Notes: generated by a model not told the origin, from the letters alone. 20,694 nucleotides of DNA from Acidobacteriaceae bacterium (GCA_003164255.1 PLST01000100.1:1-20694); one strand, 5' to 3'. Shown: positions 1-6,627, counted from the first letter of the stretch. Translations and numbers: made by a program.

Positions 1-4
1 CATC

Positions 5-13
5 AAGGAGGGG
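5..13 (+). promoter_or_regulatory. ribosome binding site of the IstA-integrase chimera
   Basis: AAGGAGGGG lies three bases before the ATG at 17. It is a near-perfect Shine-Dalgarno sequence and fixes the start of the chimeric gene. The site probably belongs to the original IS21-type istA gene, because the start of the protein is IstA-like. Confidence 0.6.
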
Positions 14-16
14 AAG

Positions 17-1330
17 ATGCTGAGTCAGAGTCAACGCGCGGCGATCCTGGAGATGCATGCGCAAAAACAAAGCAGTCGCATGATCGCGCGGTTGTTGAAG
101 GTCAGCCGCTGGTCGGTGCGCGAGGTAGTGCGGCTGAACACGACGGATGTTCCTGCGCTGGAGCGCGCGGAGATTTGCGAGCCCTTCCGGCAGCAGATCA
201 TCGAGCTGTTGCCGCGCTGCAAGGGCAATCTTGTTCGTGTGCAGGAGGAGCTGGCGGCGAGTGGAGCGACGCTGTCGTACTCGGCGTTGACAGCCTTCTG
301 CCGCCGCCATGGGATCGGGCAGGCGCCGATCGTGGCTTCGGGCCGCTATACGTACCCGCCCGGGGCCGAGATGCAGCACGATACATCACCGCACAAAGTG
401 GAAGTGGCGGGCAAGTTATGCAAGGCGCAGACCGCGTCGGTGGTTCTATGTTACAGGAATTACCTCAAGCTCCACATCGTTCCGAAATGGGGCCAGCACG
501 CCCTCTCAGCAATGAAAAGCGTCGAAGTCGAAGGTTGGCTTCGCAACCTAAAGAAGGTCAATGGCCAGCCGGCCAGTCCCGGCACCAGGACAAAGATCCG
601 CAACCTGCTGTCCGCTCTTTATTCTCATGCCATTCGCTATGAATGGGCCTCGAGAAACCCGATCACTGCAGTTCGAACCTCCGCCAAACGCCTTCGCGTA
701 CCAGACATTCTTGCCCCTGAGGAATTCCAGGCACTCCTGCTTGAACTCTCTCACCGCGAGCGTGTCATGGTGATGCTGGACGGTACCACCGGACTGCGCC
801 GCGGAGAGCTGATTGCTCTTCGTTGGCGCGACATCGACTTTGAACTCATGCAGGCTAACGTCACGCACTCCGTTTGGCGCAATGTCGAAGGTGACGCCAA
901 AACGGAAGCTTCTCGTAAGCCTGTTCCACTCCACTCACTTGTCATTGAGGAATTGCGGAAATGGAAACTGGTCACTCTCTATCGCACCAAAGATGACTTC
1001 CTATTCCCTTCAATCGCCAAGAATGGAGCGCAGCCATTAACGCCGGATATGATTCTCAAACGTCATATTCGGCCGGCGCTCGATCGGATTGGCGTCAAGA
1101 AGCGAATCGGCTGGCACAGCTTCAGACATGGCCTGGCAACCATGCTGCGGCAAAAAGGAGTGGATCTCAAGACTGCTCAGGAGATGCTCCGCCATGCTAA
1201 CAGCCGCATCACAGCGGACATTTACCAACAGTGTGTGGGAGAAGAAAAGCGACATGCTCAGGACCTGGTTTTCCGGGGTCTGCTGGAAGGGAGCCAAACT
1301 CAGCACCCTTCAGCACCCTTGTCAACCTGA
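17..1330 (+). CDS. chimeric protein: IstA (IS21 transposase) N-terminus fused to a tyrosine recombinase/integrase
   Basis: The 437-residue frame has two unrelated parts. Residues 1 to about 145 look like an IS21-family IstA transposase: a helix-turn-helix at about 10-40 (RMIARLLKVSRWSVREVVR) and the QHDTSPH motif at 120-126, with D122 the first acidic residue of the DDE core. The rest of the transposase is absent. From about residue 146 the protein is a phage-type integrase. A core-binding domain covers about 146-220 and a catalytic domain about 225-425, with R261 (TGLRRGEL), K295, H367 and R370 (WHSFRH), H393 (LRHAN) and Y403 all present. The arm-binding N-terminus usual in integrases has been replaced. 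The likely origin is deletion or recombination between an IS21 copy and an integrase gene; the join falls near base 450. The recombinase core could still be active, but this is untested. A tRNA-derived att fragment lies 45 bases downstream. Confidence 0.85.
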   Translation: MLSQSQRAAILEMHAQKQSSRMIARLLKVSRWSVREVVRLNTTDVPALERAEICEPFRQQIIELLPRCKGNLVRVQEELAASGATLSYSALTAFCRRHGIGQAPIVASGRYTYPPGAEMQHDTSPHKVEVAGKLCKAQTASVVLCYRNYLKLHIVPKWGQHALSAMKSVEVEGWLRNLKKVNGQPASPGTRTKIRNLLSALYSHAIRYEWASRNPITAVRTSAKRLRVPDILAPEEFQALLLELSHRERVMVMLDGTTGLRRGELIALRWRDIDFELMQANVTHSVWRNVEGDAKTEASRKPVPLHSLVIEELRKWKLVTLYRTKDDFLFPSIAKNGAQPLTPDMILKRHIRPALDRIGVKKRIGWHSFRHGLATMLRQKGVDLKTAQEMLRHANSRITADIYQQCVGEEKRHAQDLVFRGLLEGSQTQHPSAPLST

Positions 1331-1347
1331 AAAAGAAGCAGTCACAT

Positions 1348-1378
1348 CCATAAACCATTGATTCTTATTGGTTTATGG
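1348..1378. repeat. 10-bp inverted repeat between integrase and tRNA fragment
   Basis: CCATAAACCA (1348-1357) and TGGTTTATGG (1369-1378) are perfect inverted arms around an 11-base loop. The right arm includes the CCA end of the tRNA-Asp fragment. It could be a weak terminator of the integrase gene or an integrase binding feature of the att site. No U-tract follows, so a role as an intrinsic terminator is doubtful. Confidence 0.45.
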
Positions 1379-1420
1379 CGGGGACGACGGGGCTCGAACC
1401 CGCGACCTCTGCCGTGACAG
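1376..1420 (-). tRNA. partial tRNA-Asp(GTC), 3' half only; attachment-site remnant
   Basis: On the minus strand, CCA (1376-1378) is preceded by discriminator G, a 3' acceptor strand CGTCCCC (1380-1386), a T-arm with loop TTCGAGC (1392-1398) and a five-pair stem, variable loop AGGTC, the 3' anticodon stem GGCAG (1409-1413) and anticodon loop CTGTCAC (1414-1420) with anticodon GTC, as in tRNA-Asp. The match stops there: the next five bases cannot form the anticodon stem, and no D-arm or 5' acceptor strand follows. The piece is therefore not a working tRNA gene. Tyrosine recombinases commonly use a tRNA 3' part as att core, and an integrase gene ends 45 bases away, so this is best read as an att site. 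Confidence 0.8.
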
Positions 1421-1434
1421 TTAAGCCCATGGTC

Positions 1435-1450
1435 GTAACTTGTTGATTCT
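1435..1450. other. att-flanking motif, left copy
   Basis: GTAACTTGTTGATTCT begins 15 bases past the tRNA-Asp breakpoint. ATAACTTACTGATTCT at 19954-19969, 21 bases past the tRNA-Cys breakpoint, matches at 13 of 16 positions. Recurrence in the same relative place at two att-like sites suggests part of the integrase-recognised sequence. That function is inferred. Confidence 0.35.
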
Positions 1451-1503
1451 AGGAGCATCGGTGGCACCGAAAAGCATCTAAAATCACCCAAAAACACATT
1501 TCG

Positions 1504-1523
1504 GTACCGTCGTGCGTACCGTC
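1504..1523. repeat. direct repeat GTACCGTC x2, possible integrase arm site
   Basis: GTACCGTC occurs at 1504-1511 and again at 1516-1523, a 12-base period, 84 bases from the tRNA breakpoint. Closely spaced direct repeats near att cores are typical arm-type binding sites of tyrosine recombinases. A second pair with the same period follows at 1557-1578. The assignment is by position and layout only. Confidence 0.4.
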
Positions 1524-1556
1524 AGAACGTCCTGCCATTGACCTTTTGCTGAACGT

Positions 1557-1578
1557 GGGCAGAGGTAAGGGCAGAGGT
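1557..1578. repeat. direct repeat GGGCAGAGGT x2
   Basis: GGGCAGAGGT is present at 1557-1566 and 1569-1578, again with a 12-base period. It reaches the end of the unknown minus-strand gene whose stop codon is at 1578-1580. It may be a second set of arm sites or simply a local duplication. Confidence 0.35.
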
Positions 1579-2099
1579 CATATGCGCTCAACAAAGAATG
1601 GGTTCCACACTCCACCTGGAGTGAACGGCGTTCCCACCCTTCCATCAAGTTGCCAGAGGGTGTCCACTAACGGACGCAACAGTCGTTCATACGGGCTGTC
1701 TTCCTGCTCGTTGAGATCAACATAAATCTCAGGTGAAGTGAATGTGTTCTGACGAATGAAGCTGTCCCGATCAAACCATGTCCTGAAAGTTGCGAACATT
1801 CTCTTGCCTTCAATTCCGATCATTGAGAAGCCAACGTACGCGCTCCCGGTCCGGCCCTCCCTATGAAACCGGCCAATGGCATCCTCAAAGCAGTGGACCA
1901 TCTCTTTTTCGATTTCTTGTCCCATAATCATCGGATTTGGAAAATCAATCGGCGGATGGTAGGAATGGCTGAAACTGGTTTTCTCCGGACTCTGGTTCAC
2001 TTGCTCAAGTTCTGTTGGATTGTCCTGCCCACAACGTGGCCTCGGATCACGGTTGGCGTCGAGCAACAACCGCCTTCGATCGATCGGCCTTCTCTTCAT
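1578..2099 (-). CDS. hypothetical protein, downstream of and overlapping the LuxR-type regulator
   Basis: I do not recognise this 173-residue protein. The first 45 residues or so are rich in Arg, Asp, Pro and polar residues and look disordered. Residues 55 to the end look folded, with alternating hydrophobic segments such as SAYVGFSMIGIEGKRMFATF and a Pro/Gly/Trp-rich tail (TPFTPGGVWNPFF). No signal peptide or membrane segment is visible. With the ATG at 2099 it overlaps the end of the regulator gene by 53 bases, a long overlap. Later in-frame starts (for example GTG at 2000 or ATG at 1931) are possible and no strong ribosome site decides between them. The same strand and the overlap suggest cotranscription with the regulator. 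It ends beside the att-like repeats, so it could also be cargo of a mobile element. Confidence 0.5.
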   Translation of the reverse strand: MKRRPIDRRRLLLDANRDPRPRCGQDNPTELEQVNQSPEKTSFSHSYHPPIDFPNPMIMGQEIEKEMVHCFEDAIGRFHREGRTGSAYVGFSMIGIEGKRMFATFRTWFDRDSFIRQNTFTSPEIYVDLNEQEDSPYERLLRPLVDTLWQLDGRVGTPFTPGGVWNPFFVERI

Positions 2100-2823
2100 C
2101 GCCGCCGATCAGCGCCTTCTTCACGCTCTTCCGTCCGTTCGGCGCAAAGTAGGTGCCCATCGAGCTCATCGCGTAAAGCAGAAGTTCTGTGCGGCTGGAA
2201 ACTCCAAGCTTTTCAAAGATTCGAAATAGATAATTCTTGATCGTGTTTTCGCTCAGATTCAGGCCCTGCGCAATCTCGCGATTTGAATACCCTTCCATCA
2301 GCAACTTCACAACATCTTCTTCTCGATTGCTCAAAAGGCGCTCACCCTTCACGTCCACCACTCGCAAAGAAGAAGGCGAAAACACAGACGATTCCAGTGA
2401 GCTCAACAGCCAGCAAAGTTCTTCGCTCGAGGCCCAGATCTGCCCCTGGTGCACGCACTCCACGCACTTGCAGAGCAGCTTGAACTCGGAACCGGACTTG
2501 GGGAACACGCCCTTCGCGCCGTTGAGTAAGCAGTCGATCGTCCTCTGCGCGTCGCGCTTTTCAATCAGCATAATCGGTTTCACTGACGGAGAAACCCGCC
2601 GAACCTGGCAGAGAAGATCAATGCTCGACCGAGCGCCATTGTCTGAGTCGGCGTCGATTAGCGCCACATCCACTGGGTGGGCGTTCAGAAGGCTCGTTAC
2701 GTCCTGTTCTGTCGTTGCTCGCCCCATCACTTTGAACCGCGCATTCTGCGCAAACGCCTCCAGAAGCAATTCCGATGCCATGGTCTTCGCGAAAATAAAA
2801 ATTAATGCAATAGGACGTTGCAC
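2047..2823 (-). CDS. LuxR/NarL-type response regulator with degenerate receiver
   Basis: This 258-residue protein has a receiver-like domain (about 5-125) and a LuxR-type helix-turn-helix (about 163-225, LSNREEDVVKLLMEGYSNRE, then SENTIKNYLFRIFEKLGVSS). The DNA-binding half is well conserved. The receiver keeps an aspartate at the phosphorylation position (D57, ALIDADSD) and the conserved lysine (K109, GVFPKSG). The N-terminal acidic pair that binds magnesium is missing (IALIFIFAKTM), as is the Ser/Thr of strand 4 (IMLIEK). Phosphorylation is therefore doubtful; the domain may be controlled by protein binding or another ligand. The start is a GTG at 2823 with GGAG seven bases upstream. It is the only DNA-binding regulator in the window, next to GH16 and EPS genes, so it is a candidate regulator of them. 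Its targets are not known. Confidence 0.85.
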   Translation of the reverse strand: MQRPIALIFIFAKTMASELLLEAFAQNARFKVMGRATTEQDVTSLLNAHPVDVALIDADSDNGARSSIDLLCQVRRVSPSVKPIMLIEKRDAQRTIDCLLNGAKGVFPKSGSEFKLLCKCVECVHQGQIWASSEELCWLLSSLESSVFSPSSLRVVDVKGERLLSNREEDVVKLLMEGYSNREIAQGLNLSENTIKNYLFRIFEKLGVSSRTELLLYAMSSMGTYFAPNGRKSVKKALIGGDEEKADRSKAVVARRQP

Positions 2824-3023
2824 AAATCTGCTCCGCTGTCAGGGGTTCAGCTCTGCTTAGCCTCAGGGCTGGACCGATTGATCATAAGAATGGTGAAGGG
2901 GGAACCCTGAGCGTTACGCGATTATTGCACGAATTACGGAAGTCCATCCATGCATAACACCAGGCTCCAAGCGCGCTAACCTTTCCGTCTGGGAAGATAT
3001 TTTCACTCCGTATGCAACTCATT

Positions 3024-3064
3024 GCGCATGGTGGCAGAAACTCGCTGCGCATCGTGGCAGAAAC
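3024..3064. repeat. two-copy direct repeat with 23-bp period
   Basis: GCGCATGGTGGCAGAAAC (3024-3041) recurs as GCGCATCGTGGCAGAAAC (3047-3064), 17 of 18 bases identical. The position between two divergent genes fits a regulator binding site. A decayed mobile-element end is an alternative. Confidence 0.5.
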
Positions 3065-3177
3065 CGCCGGCCACCAAATTGTGCAACCATGCGTACAGGG
3101 CGCTTTTTACGGGGGCTTACACGCCTGCCCGAGTTTCAACGCCCCCCAGATCTCACCGCCTTCAACTCACGGGTAAA

Positions 3178-3219
3178 AAGTCACGTGACTTAAGTTACTA
3201 TTACGAATTCTCTTAACTT
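3178..3219. promoter_or_regulatory. palindrome cluster, candidate operator upstream of the GH16 gene
   Basis: AAGTCACGTGACTT (3178-3191) is a perfect 14-bp palindrome. ACTTAAGT (3188-3195) is a second, overlapping palindrome, and AAGTTA (3192-3197) is mirrored by TAACTT (3214-3219). TACAAT at 3222-3227 is a plausible -10 box just downstream, which places the palindromes at or above the -35 region. A dimeric regulator, possibly the neighbouring LuxR-type protein, could bind here. Binding and promoter activity are inferred. Confidence 0.4.
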
Positions 3220-3380
3220 GGTACAATTAGGATAACTAAAGAGTTCAACTGAAATTTCGCGCTCTCCCGTGCTGCGTTTTCGCTTAGGCTCGCCTGATAT
3301 TCATTTGTTCTGGCATTTGCGCCAGAACGCTTTGCTGTTCGGAGCACTTGTCTTCTCTTGCACTTGGTGGATTGGCGGAG

Positions 3381-4595
3381 ATGAACACTTTCGTAAAATG
3401 CACGCTGATTTTTGCTCTTTTTGTCCTGACACTTCTTCAAACGGGCTGTGGCTCCGCAAGTCTCCAGGGAGCAACGACCAATTCGTCCAAGGCTGTCCCG
3501 ACCGCAACGCAGCCGCCGTCCATTACCAGCAGCGCGCAGGCCAGCTTTACCCAAGGCGCCACGTTTTCCTATCAGATCGTCGCAACCAACAGCCCGACCA
3601 AATACGGCGCCACCGGTCTGCCTAGTGGCCTGAGCCTCAATACAACAACCGGCCAGATCTCCGGAACTGCACTCACGTCGCAGCAGGTGAGCGTTCAATT
3701 GTCTGCGACCAATGCTTATGGTCAAGGCACTATGACACTGGTCCTTACGCCATCCAACTCGCCCAACCTGGTCGGCACCACAAATAATTGTCTACAGGGA
3801 GCGCCCCCGCCAACTGCTGCCGCAGCCAATGGGCTCACCCAGATCGTCTTCTGCGATGACTTTGATTCCCTGTCTACCATCGACACAAAGGCAACCGGTA
3901 GCGCCGGATATAACTGGTATCCGCGCTCTCCCTGGAACATCCTGCCCACGTCTGCCTACTCCGTCGCCAACTCCGCGCTCAAGCTCTCCACTGCGGTCTA
4001 CACATCCGACTGGGGCCTGGCCTCCGGCGACGCCAAAACTGGCGCCGGCCACAGCTTTACCTTCGGATATTTCGAAGCGCGCATAAATTTCAATCCCACC
4101 CTCGGCCCCAATGGCCCGGGTTGGCCTTCGTTCTGGTCTGTCTCCGCCAATAAAGCGGAGTTCACGACAGCCAGCCCATACGCGGAACTGGATTTCTTTG
4201 AGGCTTTTCCGCAGACGTCGCCGGGAAACTACTACGGTGCCTTCGGTGGAACTATTCACGACTGGCGTGGCAGCTCTCAAACCGGATATACCGACTACAT
4301 CAACTCTCCTGACGAAGCCGCTACAGGGGCGAACTGGACGCAGTGGCATGTCGTAGGTTGTTTGTGGCTCAGGGGACAAGTCACCTGGTACTTTGACGGC
4401 AACACCGTGCTCACCCAGCGCTACTCGGCAAGCACGGTCGGATCTCCAGCCGCTGTCAATGCAGCTGGCGGTGGCTCTGTTCCCGTCGGCGTCTTCGATG
4501 TGCTCGACACGGAGCCTCTCGGCATGGTGCTGATCCTGGGCACCGGTCCCGCATGGCCTATGAACGTTGATTATGTAAGGGTCTGGCAGCAATAA
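3381..4595 (+). CDS. GH16-family glycoside hydrolase, lipoprotein with Ig-like domain
   Basis: The protein has 404 residues from the ATG at 3381; a TTG 33 bases earlier would put extra residues before the signal peptide. Residues 1-22 form a lipoprotein signal with lipobox LQTGC and C23 as the lipidated cysteine. Residues about 45-125 resemble a putative-Ig (He_PIG-like) domain (GLPSGLSLNTTTGQISGTAL). The catalytic part, about 155-404, has GH16 features: GYFEARINF, then GPGWPSFW, the active-site signature E-x-D-x-x-E as ELDFFE (E269, D271, E274), WHVVGCLW, and a closing MNVDYVRVW strand. GH16 enzymes cleave beta-1,3 or beta-1,4 links in glucans and galactans. Here it is probably attached to the outer membrane and faces the periplasm or outside. 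Its substrate may be the polymer of the adjacent EPS locus, as EPS loci often carry a processing glycanase. Substrate is not readable from sequence. Confidence 0.88.
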   Translation: MNTFVKCTLIFALFVLTLLQTGCGSASLQGATTNSSKAVPTATQPPSITSSAQASFTQGATFSYQIVATNSPTKYGATGLPSGLSLNTTTGQISGTALTSQQVSVQLSATNAYGQGTMTLVLTPSNSPNLVGTTNNCLQGAPPPTAAAANGLTQIVFCDDFDSLSTIDTKATGSAGYNWYPRSPWNILPTSAYSVANSALKLSTAVYTSDWGLASGDAKTGAGHSFTFGYFEARINFNPTLGPNGPGWPSFWSVSANKAEFTTASPYAELDFFEAFPQTSPGNYYGAFGGTIHDWRGSSQTGYTDYINSPDEAATGANWTQWHVVGCLWLRGQVTWYFDGNTVLTQRYSASTVGSPAAVNAAGGGSVPVGVFDVLDTEPLGMVLILGTGPAWPMNVDYVRVWQQ

Positions 4596-4608
4596 CTTGC
4601 TGCCGGGC
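4581..4608 (+). terminator. hairpin at the GH16 stop codon
   Basis: GGCAGCAA (4585-4592) and TTGCTGCC (4597-4604) pair perfectly around the four-base loop TAAC, which contains the stop codon. Four further pairs, two of them G-U, extend the stem to 4581-4608. No U-run follows, so it may be a weak terminator or protect the mRNA end. Confidence 0.4.
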
Positions 4609-4629
4609 TTCTGCCGTTGCAAATTCGAA

Positions 4630-4657
4630 AGCCGGCGTTGCCCTCAGGCCGCCGGCT
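4630..4657 (-). terminator. terminator of the minus-strand EPS arm
   Basis: AGCCGGCG (4630-4637) and CGCCGGCT (4650-4657) form an eight-pair GC-rich stem with a 12-base loop that includes the stop codon of the GT4 gene. Read on the minus strand, the stem is followed by TTTCGAATTT, a reasonable U-rich tract. This fits a Rho-independent terminator facing the GH16 gene. Confidence 0.5.
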
Positions 4658-5771
4658 CCGTTTCAAGCGCTGCTTCTTTGTGCGCCTTTGCAAGGCACCT
4701 GCGGTAGAGCGCAACGTGTTTGCGAATGCAGGTTTCCATCTGGAAATCCGCTGCAAACTTTGCTCGCGCACTGGCGCCCATCTTTGCTCGCAACGTCGGC
4801 GAATCCACAAGGCACTGGATTCTGTCGCGCAATTGCTCCGCGTCGCCCCTGCGCGTCAGAAATCCTTGTTCGCCATCTTTCACCATCTCCGCAACGCCGC
4901 CAACATCCGTCGCCACAATTGGCAATCCGGCGCGCATCGCCTCCAAAATCGATACAGGCAGACCTTCCCACTTCGTTGACAAAACGAAAATGTCCGATTC
5001 CGCTAGTAACTCGGCAACGTCGGTCCTGTTACCCAGACAACTCACCCGATTCTCGAGCCCCAGCCGCTCCACCGACTCCTTCACCTCTGCAAGCAAAGGG
5101 CCGTCCCCCAGCAGCTTCACCTTCCAGTTGCCGGTCGTTTTGGTAAGTGCGCTCAACAAAAGCGCGTGGTCCTTTTGCGAAGCGAAGCGCGCCGACATGA
5201 TCATCGTCACCGGGTCGTGCCCGGCCGGCGTCGCATGCCAGCCTGAATCCGGAATCCCCAGCCAGATCCGCACAATTTTGTCCGGTGACGTGATCCGGTT
5301 GCGCAGTGCCTTCGTTCTGTTCGCTTCTGAAACCGCAATGATCGGTCCACCAATCAACGCAGCAAACCGTTCAATCGGAACTGCCGCCACACGCCGAATC
5401 TTTGACACGCCTTCGTCAAAACTCCATGTGTGCGCAGTAAACACAGTCGGAGTGCCGGTGATCCACGCGGCGACCCGCGCAAGTACGCCTGCCTTCGAAG
5501 TGTGGCAGTGAACGATGTCGAACTTCTCCTCCCTTATCAGGGACACCAAGTGGAAAAGCGCAATCACGTCGCTGAATGGATTGATATTTCGGATCAAATG
5601 CGGAACAAGTCGGAAGCTGACGCCGTTCCTCTCGCATTCTTGTTCGAGGAACCCTTCTTCGCCGGCCGCAACTACGGCAGTGAATCCCTGCGGCATGTTC
5701 TTGACCAGGTTCATCACCACAACCTGCGCTCCGCCAATCTCGCCGCGGGTAATGACATGAAGTATCTTCAA
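4644..5771 (-). CDS. GT4-family glycosyltransferase
   Basis: This 375-residue protein is a GT-B fold transferase. The N-terminal half opens with MKILHVITRGEIGGAQ, the usual glycine-rich acceptor-side loop of family 4, and contains DIVHCHTSKAG (85-95). The C-terminal half carries the nucleotide-sugar site, with GDGPLL (222-227) and the E-x7-E pair at E269 and E277 (EGLPVSILE), followed by GLPIVATDVGG. GT4 enzymes are retaining and usually add sugars from a nucleotide donor on the inner face of the membrane. The start is TTG at 5771, the first codon giving the family-typical N-terminus; a GAGGG lies about nine bases upstream. The gene follows the initiating transferase on the same strand after 94 bases, so it may add an early sugar of the EPS repeat unit. 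The sugar is not predictable. Confidence 0.92.
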   Translation of the reverse strand: MKILHVITRGEIGGAQVVVMNLVKNMPQGFTAVVAAGEEGFLEQECERNGVSFRLVPHLIRNINPFSDVIALFHLVSLIREEKFDIVHCHTSKAGVLARVAAWITGTPTVFTAHTWSFDEGVSKIRRVAAVPIERFAALIGGPIIAVSEANRTKALRNRITSPDKIVRIWLGIPDSGWHATPAGHDPVTMIMSARFASQKDHALLLSALTKTTGNWKVKLLGDGPLLAEVKESVERLGLENRVSCLGNRTDVAELLAESDIFVLSTKWEGLPVSILEAMRAGLPIVATDVGGVAEMVKDGEQGFLTRRGDAEQLRDRIQCLVDSPTLRAKMGASARAKFAADFQMETCIRKHVALYRRCLAKAHKEAALETEPAA

Positions 5772-5865
5772 TGCAACCTGCCCTCTTCTATCCCGCCAAA
5801 AGATTCCTGCGCCAGAACTTCCTTAACAGATGCGCGACCCCGGCAATGACTCAGACGCGCCGTGC

Positions 5866-6627
5866 TCAGTAAGCGCCGCGCTTGCTCAATACTGCCGGCA
5901 GCGTTCTCAAAAGAATCCACAGGTCGCGCGAGATCCCCCACTCCCGCGCATATTGCGAATCGAGGTCGACGCGCTTGTCGAAGCTCAGGTCGCTCCGCCC
6001 TGAAACCTGCCATAGCCCCGAAATTCCCGGCAGGGCGAGGTCGTAAAGATCACCGCCGTAGGAACCGAAGCGGTCGCGCTCTGCCTGCACCACTGGCCGC
6101 GGGCCCACCAGCGACATATCTCCACGAATCACATTCAATAGTTGCGGAAGCTCATCCAGGCTCCACCTGCGCAGAAACTGTCCAACTGCGGTGATGCGAG
6201 GATCTCTGTCATTTTTTCGGTCGGTACGCCAGCTCGCGAGTTGTTCTCGTGTAAATTCCTTGCCGAGCAACTCGCTCAACTGGGCTTTGGTGTGCATCGT
6301 CCGGAATTTGAAAATCGTAAATGGCACTCCATAACGGCCGATTCGCTTCTCCCTGTAAATCACTGGCCCTTTCGAAGTGAGCTTGATGCAGGCGGCAATC
6401 ACAACTGCCGCCGGTAAAAGTATCGCCGACAAAATGCTCGCGCAACCAAAATCAAGCGAGCGCTTCAGCACCCGGTAGCGAAACGAAAGCACACGTTCTT
6501 CCGCGCTCTTAACCTCGGCATGCGCGGCTGCATCCAGTAGTTGACCGTCTTGTATCGCGTCCCATGTGGTTTCCTCACCTTCGCGCAGCCACATCGGACT
6601 TGCGCGGTAGTAGGTTGTTTCATCCAT
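5866..6627 (-). CDS. initiating sugar-phosphate transferase (ExoY/WcaJ type)
   Basis: The 253-residue protein belongs to the bacterial sugar transferase family that moves a sugar-1-phosphate onto undecaprenyl phosphate, the first step of EPS repeat-unit assembly. Residues 1-50 are a variable N-terminus; one hydrophobic segment at about 58-82 (SILSAILLPAAVVIAAC) is the membrane re-entrant anchor; the rest is the catalytic domain. Seen motifs are IFKFRTMH (105-112), the catalytic Asp-Glu pair D158/E159 in SLDELPQ, GDMSLVGPRP (169-178) and GISGLWQVSGRSDL (201-214). It lacks the extra membrane helices of long WbaP or WcaJ proteins and so is the short ExoY-like form. The ATG at 6627 is preceded by GAGGTGA four bases away. 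It is the only initiating transferase in the window, so the plus-strand EPS arm probably depends on it. Confidence 0.93.
   Translation of the reverse strand: MDETTYYRASPMWLREGEETTWDAIQDGQLLDAAAHAEVKSAEERVLSFRYRVLKRSLDFGCASILSAILLPAAVVIAACIKLTSKGPVIYREKRIGRYGVPFTIFKFRTMHTKAQLSELLGKEFTREQLASWRTDRKNDRDPRITAVGQFLRRWSLDELPQLLNVIRGDMSLVGPRPVVQAERDRFGSYGGDLYDLALPGISGLWQVSGRSDLSFDKRVDLDSQYAREWGISRDLWILLRTLPAVLSKRGAY

Larger units (their letters stand above)
2824..3380. other. 557-base divergent intergenic region
   Basis: This region lies between the divergently read regulator and GH16 genes and should carry both promoters. I see no convincing gene. It contains a 23-bp-period direct repeat (3024-3064), short inverted arms CTCAGGG/CCCTGAG (2862-2868 and 2905-2911), and a palindrome cluster with a possible -10 box TACAAT (3222-3227) about 150 bases before the GH16 start. 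The -35 region there is poor. Confidence 0.5.

Noticed and set aside
3022..3216. 64-residue plus-strand frame in the divergent intergenic region
   Set aside because: It covers the tandem repeat and the palindromes, has no ribosome site and no recognisable features.
3213..3725. 170-residue open frame on the minus strand across the GH16 promoter and start
   Set aside because: It runs antisense to the signal peptide and Ig-like domain of a clear gene and has arginine- and cysteine-rich, non-protein-like composition.
3792..4622. 276-residue open frame on the minus strand opposite GH16
   Set aside because: It is the complement of the GH16 catalytic domain; the plus-strand frame has signal peptide, active site and family motifs.
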